Assembly (NCBI GenBank): GCA_000471925.1
Contig: CP006668.1
Location: forward strand, 2,480,001-2,544,000
Direction of reading: 5' to 3'
DNA: 64,000 nucleotides
Origin: Ralstonia pickettii DTP0602
GTDB lineage: Bacteria; Pseudomonadota; Gammaproteobacteria; Burkholderiales; Burkholderiaceae
Part shown: positions 35,197 through 43,748 of the stretch, piece by piece
Position numbering within the stretch: the first letter of the stretch is position 1
How the letters are laid out: each line of letters begins with the position of its first letter
Made by a program: the position numbers and the translations under genes
Notes under the pieces: generated by a model
Seen by the model: only the letters and a program-made list of their open reading frames with translations
Databases searched by the model: none
Told to the model about the DNA's origin: nothing

Positions 35197-36153
35197 TCAA
35201 CGCGTCAGCACATCGCGGATGGTATCCGCCAGTTCCTTCGCAACAAACTTCGCCACATAGGCGTCCGCGCCCACCTTGCGCACATGCTCCTCGCTGGCCT
35301 CGCCCGACAGTGACGAGTGAATCACCACCGGCAACTGCTTCAGCCGGCTGTCCGCCTTGATCTTGCGCGTCAGTGTAAAGCCGTCCATCTCCGGCATTTC
35401 CAGGTCGGTCAGCACCAGCGCCACCTCGTCGTGCACGGACTTGCCATGGCTGGCGGCCTCGGCAGCGATCTTGTCGAGCAGGTCCCAGGCCTCCTTGCCC
35501 GACTTGGTCATCACCACCGGGGCGCCCAGGGCCTTCAGCCCCTGCTCGATCAGCCCACGCGCCAGGGCCGAATCGTCGGCGGCAATCACCTTGGCCCCCG
35601 GCCGCAGGTTCAGTTGCGGTCCGACCGCGCCCGGGTCGACGTCCGGCTGGCGCTTCGGCAGCACGTCGCGCAGGATCTGCTCCACGTCCAGCACCTGCAC
35701 CAGCCGCGCGTTGTCCGTGCCCGCATCGAGCTTGGCGATGCTGGTCACATGGCCGGTGCGCACGCTCGCCTCGGCCGAATGCACCTGGTTCCACTCCAGG
35801 CGCACGATTTCCTCCACCGCCTCCACCGCAAAGCCCTGCGTCGAGCGCGCGTACTCCGTCACCAGCAGGATGCCCAGCCCGCTGCGCGGCTTGCAGCCAA
35901 CCAGCCTGGGCAGGTCGATCACCGGAATCACCTGGCCGCGGATGTCGGACATGCCCAGGATCGACGGATCGGCGCCGACCACCGTGGTCACCGGCGGCAT
36001 CACCAGGATCTCGCGCACCTTGAACACGTTGATGCCGAACAGCTCCGACTGGCCGGACTGCTCCGCGTCGCCGAGCCGGAACAGCAGCAGCTCGAACTGG
36101 TTGTTGTTGGTGAGGTTCGTCCGTTCGTCGATGTCCCTCATGGAACTGCTCAT
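35197..36153 (-). CDS. cheV: CheV-type chemotaxis coupling protein with receiver domain
   Basis: A 318-residue cytoplasmic protein. The N-terminal CheW-like domain (about 15-165; LFGINVFKVREILVMP, GMSDIRGQVIPVIDLPRLVG) couples receptors to CheA. The C-terminal receiver domain (about 185-318) has the acidic pair AADDS, the phosphorylated Asp in LVLTDLEMPEMDGF, and the Lys in YVAKF. Phosphorylation of CheV tunes adaptation. ATG 36153 follows GGGAG; another ATG four codons later is possible. It is isolated from other chemotaxis genes and ends at a clear terminator. Confidence 0.93.
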   Translation of the reverse strand: MSSSMRDIDERTNLTNNNQFELLLFRLGDAEQSGQSELFGINVFKVREILVMPPVTTVVGADPSILGMSDIRGQVIPVIDLPRLVGCKPRSGLGILLVTEYARSTQGFAVEAVEEIVRLEWNQVHSAEASVRTGHVTSIAKLDAGTDNARLVQVLDVEQILRDVLPKRQPDVDPGAVGPQLNLRPGAKVIAADDSALARGLIEQGLKALGAPVVMTKSGKEAWDLLDKIAAEAASHGKSVHDEVALVLTDLEMPEMDGFTLTRKIKADSRLKQLPVVIHSSLSGEASEEHVRKVGADAYVAKFVAKELADTIRDVLTR

Positions 36154-36420
36154 GCGTCGCTCCCGTGCCTGCGTTGGATGGTGTTTCCCGCCGTCGTTGT
36201 CCTGTGCCTGCGGCCGCGGCGGATGGCGGGCGGCAGGGGTCATGACTGGATATCGGCCTGGGGAATGGAGAGTTGAGGGACGCAGCGCGACGGGCTGCGC
36301 GGCGCAGCGGTCCGGGGCACGCCATCACAAGGCGGCACGCCGCGGGGGCGTGCCGCAAGCTCGGATTTCGTCGTTGGATATCCGGATTGCTTCGTTCCGT
36401 CGCGACAGGGTCGTCCATAT
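36154..36420. other. Intergenic region between cheV and the GntR operon
   Basis: No gene is visible. It must hold the cheV promoter on the minus strand and the distal part of the gntR promoter; I could not identify -35/-10 boxes with confidence. Confidence 0.4.
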
Positions 36421-36446
36421 AGTTGTTTCCAACTTGTCATAACAAG
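36421..36446 (+). promoter_or_regulatory. Two overlapping palindromes before gntR: probable GntR operator
   Basis: AGTTG-TTTC-CAACT (36421-36434) and CTTGT-CATA-ACAAG (36433-36446) are both perfect 5-bp arms with 4-nt spacers and share two bases. The second fits the GntR/HutC operator pattern GT-N-TA-AC. They end 11 bp before the regulator's ATG, where bound protein would block transcription or initiation, so autoregulation of the operon is likely. Confidence 0.6.
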
Positions 36447-36457
36447 ATGTCGATCCG

Positions 36458-37333
36458 ATGACGACCCGGACCAACGCGGAACCCACACCCGAAACAGCGG
36501 AACTGTCCGAAGCGACACCGATCCCGCTGCCGCTCTACACCCAGATCAAGGACGCCCTGCGTGCCCGCATCCTCGACGGCACCTATCCGCCGCATCACCA
36601 GATGCCATCGGAAAGCGAGCTGGGCGAGCGCTTCTCCGCCAGCCGCATCACCGTGCGGCAGGCACTGGGCGACCTGCAGAAAGAGGGCCTGATCTTCAAG
36701 ATCCACGGCAAGGGCACGTTCGTCTCCAAACCCCGCGCCTTCCAGAACATCACCTCCCTGCAAGGCTTTGCCGAGGCGATGTCGAGCATGGGCTACGAGA
36801 TCCTCAACCAGGTGCGCAGCTGCAAATGCGTGCCGGCCAGCCGCCACGTTGCCGCGCAATTGCGGCTGCGCGAGGGCGATCCGGTGGTGGAGATCAGGCG
36901 GGTGCGCCTGCTCAACCGCGAACCGGTGTCGCTGGAGCTGACCTGGGTGCCCGAGGCCGTCGGCAAGCGGCTGGTCACGGCCGACCTGGCCACGCGCGAC
37001 ATCTTCCTGATCCTGGAGAACGACTGCGGCGTAAAGCTCGGCCATGCCGACCTCAGCGTCGATGCGATCCTCGCCGACGAAGACCTGACCCAGGCCCTGC
37101 GCATCCAGGAAGGCGCGCCGGTGCTGCGCATCGAACGCCTGACCCACGATGCGCAGGGCACGCCGATCGATTACGAGTTTCTCTACTTCCGCGGCGACGC
37201 GTTCCAGTACCGGCTGCGCGTCGACCGGCACAAGGCTGCACCCGCGACCGTGGCGCCAGCCACAACCTCCACCAAGGCCGCAGGCCCGGCCCGGCCTCGC
37301 AACCCTGCCAGCAAGGGGAAGTCCTCCGCATGA
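36458..37333 (+). CDS. GntR-family (HutC subfamily) transcriptional regulator
   Basis: A 291-residue regulator. The winged-helix domain (residues about 24-92) shows PLYTQIKDALRARIL, MPSESELGERFSASRITVRQAL and GKGTFV. The UTRA effector domain follows (about 105-255; YEILNQVRSC, EPVSLELTWVPEAV, DYEFLYFRGDAF). HutC relatives sense small metabolites, so it probably responds to the substrate of the flavoprotein operon. The C-terminal 35 residues are Ala/Lys/Pro-rich and disordered. Its stop overlaps the flavoprotein start (ATGA), placing the regulator at the head of the operon it probably controls. Confidence 0.93.
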   Translation: MTTRTNAEPTPETAELSEATPIPLPLYTQIKDALRARILDGTYPPHHQMPSESELGERFSASRITVRQALGDLQKEGLIFKIHGKGTFVSKPRAFQNITSLQGFAEAMSSMGYEILNQVRSCKCVPASRHVAAQLRLREGDPVVEIRRVRLLNREPVSLELTWVPEAVGKRLVTADLATRDIFLILENDCGVKLGHADLSVDAILADEDLTQALRIQEGAPVLRIERLTHDAQGTPIDYEFLYFRGDAFQYRLRVDRHKAAPATVAPATTSTKAAGPARPRNPASKGKSSA

Positions 37334-39102
37334 ACACCCTGACTCACGAATACGACATCGTTGTCGTCGGCGGCGGCACCGCCGGTCCGATGGCCGCGAT
37401 CAAGGCCAAGGAGCGCAACCCCGCGCTGCGCGTGCTGCTGCTCGACAAGGCGCACGTCAAGCGCAGCGGCGCCATCTCGATGGGCATGGACGGCCTGAAC
37501 AATGCCGTGATCCCCGGCCATGCCACGCCCGAGCAGTACACCCGCGAGATCACCGTGGCCAACGACGGCATCGTCGACCAGTCGACCGTCTACGCCTACG
37601 CGCGCCACAGCTTCACCACCATCGAGCAGCTCGACCGCTGGGGCGTCAGGTTCGAGAAGGACGAGACCGGCGACTACGCGGTGAAGAAGGTCCATCACAT
37701 GGGCTCTTATGTCCTGCCGATGCCGGAAGGGCACAACGTCAAGAAGGTGCTCTACCGCCAGCTCAAGCGCGCCCGGGTGGAGATCACCAACCGCATCGTC
37801 GCCACCCGCGTGCTGACCGATGCCAACGCCGGCGCCTGCGGCGTGATGGGATTCGACTGCCGCACCGCGGACTTCCACGTGATCCGCGCGCGCGCCGTGA
37901 TCCTGTGCTGCGGTGCCGCCGGCCGCCTTGGCCTGCCCGCCTCCGGCTACCTGATGGGCACCTACGAGAACCCGACCAATGCCGGCGACGGCTATGCCAT
38001 GGCGTATCACGCCGGTGCGGCGCTGGCGAATCTCGAATGCTTCCAGATCAATCCGCTGATCAAGGATTACAACGGGCCGGCGTGCGCCTATGTAACCGGA
38101 CCGCTGGGAGGCTATACCGCCAACGGCAAGGGCGAGCGCTTTATCGAATGCGATTACTGGAGCGGCCAGATGATGTGGGAGTTCTATCAGGAGCTCCAGG
38201 GCGGCAACGGCCCCGTCTTCCTGAAGCTCGACCATCTCGCGGAAGAGACTATCCAGACCATCGAGACCATTCTCCACACCAACGAACGGCCCAGCCGCGG
38301 ACAGTTCCACGCCGGCCGCGGCACCGACTACCGCAAGCAGATGGTGGAGATGCATATCTCGGAGATCGGCTTCTGCAGCGGCCACAGCGCCTCCGGCGTG
38401 CATGTGAACGAACGCGCCGAGACCACCGTGCCGGGCCTGTATGCCGCCGGCGACATGGCCGCGGTGCCGCACAACTACATGCTGGGTGCCTTCACCTATG
38501 GCTGGTTTGCCGGGCAGAACGCGGCCGAGTATGTCGTTGGCCGCAGCCTGCCCGAAGCCGATGCGGCCCAGGTGGAGGCGGAGCGTGCCCGCGTGCTAGC
38601 GCCGCTCGCGCGCGAGCACGGCCTGCCCCCGGCCCAGGTGGAATACAAGCTGCGCCGCATGGTCAACGACTACCTGCAGCCGCCCAAGGTCACGCGCAAG
38701 ATGGAAATTGGCCTGCAGCGTTTCGACGCCATCGCTGAGGATATCGACCAGATCCGCGCCGCCAATCCGCACGAATTGATGCGCGCGGTGGAGGTGATGG
38801 CGATCCGCGACTGCGCGGAAATGGCGGCACGTGCCTCGTTGTTCCGCACCGAGAGCCGATGGGGTCTCTATCACCACCGCGTGGACTATCCGCAGCGCAA
38901 TGATGCGGAATGGTTCTGCCATGCCCACCTGAGCAAGGACGCATCCGGGCGCATGGTCAGCCACAAGCGCGCGATCGAACCGTACATCGTCCCGGTGGAT
39001 GGCGACGACGCCACCGCCTACCAGCGGCTGCGCGTCAGCCGCGGTGAATCCGCAACGTCAGCCACCGCCACTGCCAAAGCCACCACCCTGGCCGCCGCCT
39101 GA
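37330..39102 (+). CDS. AprA-like FAD-dependent oxidoreductase (fumarate reductase/succinate dehydrogenase flavoprotein family)
   Basis: A 590-residue flavoprotein. The FAD-binding motif VVVGGGTAGPMAA begins at residue 11, the segment KRSGAISMGMDGLN resembles the AprA stretch that holds the flavin, and the C-terminal FAD contact is TTVPGLYAAGDMAAVPH. Its partner, encoded next, is a small 2[4Fe-4S] protein like AprB, so the pair resembles adenylylsulfate reductase AprAB. There is no sat, qmo or dsr gene nearby, so APS as substrate is doubtful. It could oxidise or reduce an organosulfur or other imported compound delivered by the adjoining ABC system. The chemistry is unknown. Confidence 0.75.
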   Translation: MNTLTHEYDIVVVGGGTAGPMAAIKAKERNPALRVLLLDKAHVKRSGAISMGMDGLNNAVIPGHATPEQYTREITVANDGIVDQSTVYAYARHSFTTIEQLDRWGVRFEKDETGDYAVKKVHHMGSYVLPMPEGHNVKKVLYRQLKRARVEITNRIVATRVLTDANAGACGVMGFDCRTADFHVIRARAVILCCGAAGRLGLPASGYLMGTYENPTNAGDGYAMAYHAGAALANLECFQINPLIKDYNGPACAYVTGPLGGYTANGKGERFIECDYWSGQMMWEFYQELQGGNGPVFLKLDHLAEETIQTIETILHTNERPSRGQFHAGRGTDYRKQMVEMHISEIGFCSGHSASGVHVNERAETTVPGLYAAGDMAAVPHNYMLGAFTYGWFAGQNAAEYVVGRSLPEADAAQVEAERARVLAPLAREHGLPPAQVEYKLRRMVNDYLQPPKVTRKMEIGLQRFDAIAEDIDQIRAANPHELMRAVEVMAIRDCAEMAARASLFRTESRWGLYHHRVDYPQRNDAEWFCHAHLSKDASGRMVSHKRAIEPYIVPVDGDDATAYQRLRVSRGESATSATATAKATTLAAA

Positions 39103-39115
39103 AGGAAACACTGCC

Positions 39116-39361
39116 ATGGCCTACACACCGCATGAGATCGCCCAGCGCAGCAGCGCGCCGGTCACCATCGATGAAGACAAGTGCATTGCCGACAAGGGCT
39201 GCACCGTCTGCGTCGATGTCTGCCCGATGGACCTGCTGGCCATCGACCTGACCAAGGGCAAGGCTTACATGCAGTTCGACGAATGCTGGTATTGCATGCC
39301 CTGCGAGAAGGATTGCCCCACCGGCGCGGTCCGGGTCGAGATCCCGTACCTGCTGCGCTGA
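39116..39361 (+). CDS. AprB-like 2[4Fe-4S] ferredoxin subunit
   Basis: An 81-residue iron-sulfur protein. One cluster motif is CIADKGCTVCVDVCP (C-x5-C-x2-C-x3-C) and the other is CWYCMPCEKDCP (C-x2-C-x2-C-x3-C). The spacing in the first motif and the Trp next to the second cluster recall AprB, though the long C-terminal tail of AprB that wraps around AprA is missing. It should carry electrons to or from the flavoprotein. Start ATG 39116 follows AAGGAAA, 13 bp after the flavoprotein stop. Confidence 0.88.
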   Translation: MAYTPHEIAQRSSAPVTIDEDKCIADKGCTVCVDVCPMDLLAIDLTKGKAYMQFDECWYCMPCEKDCPTGAVRVEIPYLLR

Positions 39362-39494
39362 CGCGCTTCGTTTTCCTGATTCTCCGGAATTCCGCGCAAG
39401 CCCGATGCGCCCTGCTTTCCCTGCCCGACAAGCCCCCCTTAGCCCGCGCGTGCATGCGTCCGCCAAAGACAACAGAACAGATCAGAGGAAACCC

Positions 39495-40919
39495 ATGAAA
39501 GCATCCACCAGCACCATCCGCCTGCTCCTTGCGCTGGCTGCCGCCAGCTTGGCCGGGCCGGCCAGCGCGGAAGCCATCCGCGTCGCCATCGGCACGCAGG
39601 ACACCACCATCAACTGCGCCACCGGCGGCCTGCTGATTCGCGAGCTCAAGCTGCTCGACAAGTACCTGCCGCGCACCGGCAAGTACAAGGACGTCAGCTA
39701 CGACGTGCAATGGAAGAACTTCACCTCCGGCCCGCCGCTGACCAACGAGATGGTGGCGGACAAGCTGGACCTCGGCGCGATGGCGGATTTCCCCGGCTCG
39801 CTGAATGCCGCGGCCTTCCAGAAGGCCGGCAAGAAGAGCCTGTTTATCGCCCCGCTGTCCGGCAATGCGATCGGCACCGGCAATGGCATCGTGGTGCCGG
39901 CGGACTCTCCTGTCCAGTCGCTGGCGGAACTCAAGGGCAAGACCATTTCGGTGCCCTTCGGCTCCACCGCGCACGGCATGCTGCTGCGCGCGATCAAGCG
40001 GCAGGGCTGGGACCCGGACAAGGACGTGACACTGGTCTCGCAATCGCCTGAAGTCGGCGGCTCGGCGCTGCAGGCGCGCAAGGTGGACGGGCATGCCAAC
40101 TTTGTGCCGTTCCCGGAGCTGTTCGCCTTCCGCGGCTTTGCCCGCAAGATCTATGACGGCGCCCAGGCCGAGGCACCCACCTTCCACGGCGCGCTGGTGA
40201 ACGCGGAATACGCGCAGAAGTACCCGGAGATCGTGGTGGCCTACCTGCGTGCCGCGATCGAGGCCGACCGCCTGATGGCAGCGGAGCCCGAGAAATACAG
40301 CGAGCTGATCGCGAAGGTGACCGGCATCGACGCCGAGGTGGACTACCTGTTCCACGGCCCGCTCGGCCTGCAGAACCGCGACTACACCTGGAAGCCGGAG
40401 TATCGCCAGGCGCTGCAGACCTCGATCGAGACGCTGAAGCTGCTCAAGCGCACCGATGCCGACCTCAGCGCCGATAGCGTGATCGACGACCGCTATATCC
40501 GCGAAGCCTTCCGGCTGGAAGGGCTGGATTACGCCGCGCGCCTGAAGTCTTACGACAAACAGCCGCTGGCGGCCAAGGACGCCGCCACAGGCAAACCGAT
40601 CGCCGATCCGAAACTGGCCGCACAGCTGTGGCTGCAGGGCGAGCCGAAGGTGCGCGCCTATGCCTCGCCGGCGGCGGCGTTCGCGGCGCTCAGGCAGGCC
40701 GGCAAGGATGGCAAGAAGGCGCGTGTGCTGTATGTGCATGACCGCAACACCGGCCTGAAGCTGCTGGCCGACAAGGCGTGGTACGTGCAGGACGGCAAGG
40801 GACAGGTGAGCGCCTTCCTGCTCAAGGGCTCGGCCGATAGCTGGGCCAGCAGCCATGGCGGCAACGTGCGTGACTTTGCCGCGGTCAGCGGCAGCGCTGT
40901 CGCCGTGGCCAGCCACTGA
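39495..40919 (+). CDS. ABC transporter binding protein with a NosL-like C-terminal extension
   Basis: A 474-residue exported protein. Signal peptide residues 1-25 (IRLLLALAAASLAGPASA) precede a NitT/TauT-type binding domain of normal length (to about 330; AIRVAIGTQDTTINC, TEMVADK-like NEMVADKLDLGAMADFPG). About 90 further residues follow, with KARVLYVHDRNTGLKL, KAWYVQDGKGQVSAFL and the motif GSADSWASSHGGNV, which resembles the FxxxxxAxxFAxxHGG region of the copper-binding NosL family. If real, the fusion would combine substrate binding and metal or cofactor binding. The ligand is unknown. It lies 133 bp behind the ferredoxin. Confidence 0.8.
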   Translation: MKASTSTIRLLLALAAASLAGPASAEAIRVAIGTQDTTINCATGGLLIRELKLLDKYLPRTGKYKDVSYDVQWKNFTSGPPLTNEMVADKLDLGAMADFPGSLNAAAFQKAGKKSLFIAPLSGNAIGTGNGIVVPADSPVQSLAELKGKTISVPFGSTAHGMLLRAIKRQGWDPDKDVTLVSQSPEVGGSALQARKVDGHANFVPFPELFAFRGFARKIYDGAQAEAPTFHGALVNAEYAQKYPEIVVAYLRAAIEADRLMAAEPEKYSELIAKVTGIDAEVDYLFHGPLGLQNRDYTWKPEYRQALQTSIETLKLLKRTDADLSADSVIDDRYIREAFRLEGLDYAARLKSYDKQPLAAKDAATGKPIADPKLAAQLWLQGEPKVRAYASPAAAFAALRQAGKDGKKARVLYVHDRNTGLKLLADKAWYVQDGKGQVSAFLLKGSADSWASSHGGNVRDFAAVSGSAVAVASH

Positions 40920-40933
40920 AGCGGAGCGCAGCG

Positions 40934-41394
40934 ATGACCTCGATCTCTCTTGAAGCGGCGGCGCCCCCGGCTGCGCCCGCCCCGGCGGGCTTGGCCCGGG
41001 TGCGGCTGGCCCGCTGGCTGGTGCGCGTCGCCGCCTTGGCGAGCTGCATCGCGCTGTGGCAACTGGCTTCGTCGCACCGGGCCCACCTTGGCATCGTCAC
41101 CTTCGCCAACGTGCCGGCGCCCAGCGACGTGGTGCCCGCGGCCTGGCAGCTGCTGCAGTCGCCCAAGCTGGTGCTGCACCTGGGCAACAGCTTGTACCGC
41201 GTGTTCGCCGGCTTCGGCGCGGCGGCGCTGACGGGTATCGTGCTCGGCATGGCGATCGGCCGCTCGCGCTGGCTGGAGGACCTGCTGCTGCCGCCGCTGG
41301 AGGTGCTGCGGCCGATCCCGGGCGTGGCGTGGATTCCGCTGGCGATCCTGATGTTCCCCTCTTCGGAACTGAGCATGATCTTCATCACCTTTAT
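40934..41394 (+). pseudogene. 5' part of an ABC permease gene interrupted by an insertion sequence
   Basis: Codons 1-153 of an SsuC-type permease (MTSISLEAAAPPAAP ... VLRPIPGVAWIPLAILM ... MIFITF). The coding sequence stops matching at the TTTAT target site; reading runs on into the insertion for 33 codons to a stop at 41494. The missing part resumes in the right phase at 43364: joined without one TTTAT copy, the two pieces give an uninterrupted 281-residue permease (ITFIGALFPILLNTI across the junction). This truncated product would lack the coupling loop. Confidence 0.9.
41390..41394 (+). repeat. Target site duplication, left copy (TTTAT)
   Basis: TTTAT directly left of the insertion sequence, repeated at 43359-43363. 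A 6-bp reading (TTTATC) is possible if the element is taken to begin one base later. Confidence 0.85.
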
Positions 41395-41507
41395 CCGAAG
41401 TTCCATGGTGACGCCGCCGCTGCGGCGTCGCGAAGCCCTTTTCCTGATTGAGGAATCGGCTCATCGGGGGGCGTTCGATGCCCTCATTTTGTAGTCACTA
41501 AAAGTTC

Positions 41508-41535
41508 TTGACATTGGCGGGTTTTCTCCTATTCT
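41508..41535 (+). promoter_or_regulatory. Transposase promoter (predicts a leaderless mRNA)
   Basis: -35 TTGACA (41508-41513), 16-nt spacer, -10 TATTCT (41530-41535). The start codon at 41543 lies only 7 bp after the -10 box, exactly where transcription should start, and no Shine-Dalgarno is present. Confidence 0.6.
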
Positions 41536-41542
41536 TCTGGCT

Positions 41543-43279
41543 ATGCCAGCACGAAACGGAACCGCTCACGTCGTTACGACGACCCGCAAGTACAAGGACC
41601 AGATCTATCGCACCCACCTGTTGCGGCGCAGTTACCGCGAGGACGGCGTGGTCAAGAACGAGACGCTGGGCAACCTGTCCCACTTGCCCGAGGCACTGAT
41701 CGAGATCATCCGCCGCTCACTCAAGGGCGAGACCTTCGTGCCGCTGGGCGAGGCGTTCGAGGTGACACGCTCGCGCGCTCACGGCCACGTGCAGGCGGTG
41801 GCCACGGCCATGCAGCGTCTGGGCTTTGCCTCGCTGATCGCCTCCAAGCCTTCGCGCGAGCGCGACCTGGTGCTGGCGATGGTGGCCGCGCGCATCGCGG
41901 CGCCGCACACGAAGCTGGCCACCACGCGCTGGTGGCACACCAGCACCCTGGCGGAGGACTTCGGCGTGACCGAGGCCAACGAGAACGACCTGTACGCGAC
42001 AATGGACTGGCTGCTCGCGCGCCAGGGCACAATCCAGAAGAAGCTCGCCGCGCGCCACTTGAGCGCCGGTGGCCTGGTGCTGTATGACCTGAGCTCCAGC
42101 TACTTCGAGGGCAACACCTGCCCGCTGGCCAAGCTTGGCTACAGCCGCGATGGCAAGAAGGGGCTGCTACAGGTCAACTACGGCTTGCTCACCGATGCGC
42201 GCGGCTGCCCAGTGGCGGTGTCGGTGCATGAGGGCAACGTGGCCGACAGCCAGACCTTCATGCCCGAGGTGCGGCGCCTGCAAGAGGAATTTGGTCTCTC
42301 CCGATTGGTCATGGTGGGCGATCGCGGCATGATCTCCAGCAAGGCCATCGACCAGATGCGTGAAGGCGGTGACCTGGGCTGGATCACCGCGCTCAAGAGC
42401 GCCTCGATCCGCCCGCTGCTCGAGCAAGGGCAACTGCAGCTTGGCCTGTTCGACGAGCGCAATCTGCTGGAGCTGAGTTCACCGGACTATCCGGGCGAGC
42501 GGCTGGTGGCGTGCCGCAATCCGGAACTGGCCAGGCTACGTGCCCACAAGCGAGAAGAGTTGCTGGCGGCCACCGAGGCGTGCCTGCAGCCGATCGTTGC
42601 CCGCGTGCAGGCGGGCAAGCTTGCCGGGCGCGATCAGATCGGCCTGCGCGTGGGCAAGGTGATCGACAAGTACAAGGTGGCCAAGCACTTTGCGCTGAGT
42701 ATCGACGACGCGGCCTTCACGTTCAGCCGCAACAGCGAGGGCATCGCCCGCGAGGCGGCGCTCGACGGCCTCTACATCATCCGCACTTCGGTGAGTGCGG
42801 CGCAGATGGACTCGGCCGAGTGCGTGCGCAACTACAAGGCGCTGGCCAACGTGGAGCGCGCGTTCCGTTCGCTAAAAACGGTGGACCTGAAGGTGCGGCC
42901 AATCCATCACCGCACGGCCGATCGGGTGCGTGCGCATATCCTGCTGTGCATGCTGGCCTACTACGTCGAATGGCACATGCGTGAGGCTTGGCGCGAACTG
43001 ATGTTCGCCGACCCGGATCAGGCCGCCAAGGCCACGCGTGATCCGGTGGCGCCTGCCGTGCGCTCTGCGGCAGCGCTGGCCAAGGCGGCGCGCCACACAC
43101 TTGACGACGGCACGCCCGTGCACAGCTTCTCGAGCTTGATGGCCGAACTCGCCACGATCGTGCGTAACACCTGCCGCACACCCAGCGCTGGCGCTGAAGT
43201 GCCGACGTTCGAACTCGTCACCACGGCAAACGCGAAACAGAAGCAGGCTCTGGAATTGCTTCAGCAAATCCGCGTGTAG
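41543..43279 (+). CDS. IS1634-family transposase
   Basis: A 578-residue DDE transposase of the COG5421/IS1634 group. Likely catalytic acids: Asp in LVLYDLSSSYFEG (about residue 180), Asp in LVMVGDRGMIS (about 258) and Glu in NYKALANVERAFRSLK (about 440), which together form the DDE site within an RNase H-like fold. The length is within the family range and the frame is intact. The N-terminal 140 residues probably bind the terminal repeats. There is no cargo gene in the element. Confidence 0.93.
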   Translation: MPARNGTAHVVTTTRKYKDQIYRTHLLRRSYREDGVVKNETLGNLSHLPEALIEIIRRSLKGETFVPLGEAFEVTRSRAHGHVQAVATAMQRLGFASLIASKPSRERDLVLAMVAARIAAPHTKLATTRWWHTSTLAEDFGVTEANENDLYATMDWLLARQGTIQKKLAARHLSAGGLVLYDLSSSYFEGNTCPLAKLGYSRDGKKGLLQVNYGLLTDARGCPVAVSVHEGNVADSQTFMPEVRRLQEEFGLSRLVMVGDRGMISSKAIDQMREGGDLGWITALKSASIRPLLEQGQLQLGLFDERNLLELSSPDYPGERLVACRNPELARLRAHKREELLAATEACLQPIVARVQAGKLAGRDQIGLRVGKVIDKYKVAKHFALSIDDAAFTFSRNSEGIAREAALDGLYIIRTSVSAAQMDSAECVRNYKALANVERAFRSLKTVDLKVRPIHHRTADRVRAHILLCMLAYYVEWHMREAWRELMFADPDQAAKATRDPVAPAVRSAAALAKAARHTLDDGTPVHSFSSLMAELATIVRNTCRTPSAGAEVPTFELVTTANAKQKQALELLQQIRV

Positions 43280-43358
43280 ACAGAAACTGGAACCCGGGAA
43301 TCACGACAAGTGCCTGTCGCAAAAGGGGAAACTCGCCCAGGCGGCTGGTGAACTTCGG

Positions 43359-43363
43359 TTTAT
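43359..43363 (+). repeat. Target site duplication, right copy (TTTAT)
   Basis: Second TTTAT copy, immediately after the right terminal repeat of the insertion sequence. Confidence 0.85.
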
Positions 43364-43748
43364 CGGCGCGCTCTTCCCCATCCTGCTCAACACCATCCAC
43401 GGCGTGGAGCGTACCGATCCCCGCCTGGTTGCCACCGCACGCAGCCTGGGCGCGGGGCGCTGGACCGTCTTCCCCGAGGTGCTGCTGCCCGCCGCGCTCC
43501 CCAGCATCGTCACCGGACTGGCAATCGGCATGGGCACGTCCTGGTTCTGCCTGGTCACCGCCGAGATGATTGCCGGGCAGTACGGCATCGGCTACTACAC
43601 CTGGGAGGCGTACAACCTGCAGAACTATGCGGATATCGTCGTCGGCATGCTGCTGATCGGTGCCTTCGGCATGGGCAGCAGCGCGCTGATCAAGCGCGTC
43701 GGCGCCTGGCTGATGCCGTGGACCCGCCTGCAGGAGGTGCGCGCATGA
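43364..43748 (+). pseudogene. 3' part of the interrupted ABC permease gene
   Basis: Encodes the remaining 128 residues of the SsuC-type permease: GALFPILLNTIHGVERTDPR is the coupling-loop region, followed by RSLGAGRWTVFPEVLLPAALPSI and two membrane segments. It has no start codon with a ribosome site, so it should not be translated as a useful protein. The stop overlaps the ATG of the ATPase gene (ATGA), so loss of translation here may also reduce ATPase expression. Confidence 0.9.

Larger units (their letters stand above)
41395..43358 (+). mobile_element. Complete IS1634-family insertion sequence (1964 bp)
   Basis: Bounded by 9-bp perfect terminal inverted repeats CCGAAGTTC (41395-41403) and GAACTTCGG (43350-43358) and flanked by a 5-bp direct repeat, TTTAT. 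It contains one transposase gene on the plus strand, with its own promoter. Ends, target duplication and the open transposase frame are all intact, so the insertion is probably recent and potentially mobile. The inner part of the ends matches only partially. It splits the permease gene of the AprA-like operon in the same orientation as the host operon. Confidence 0.93.
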
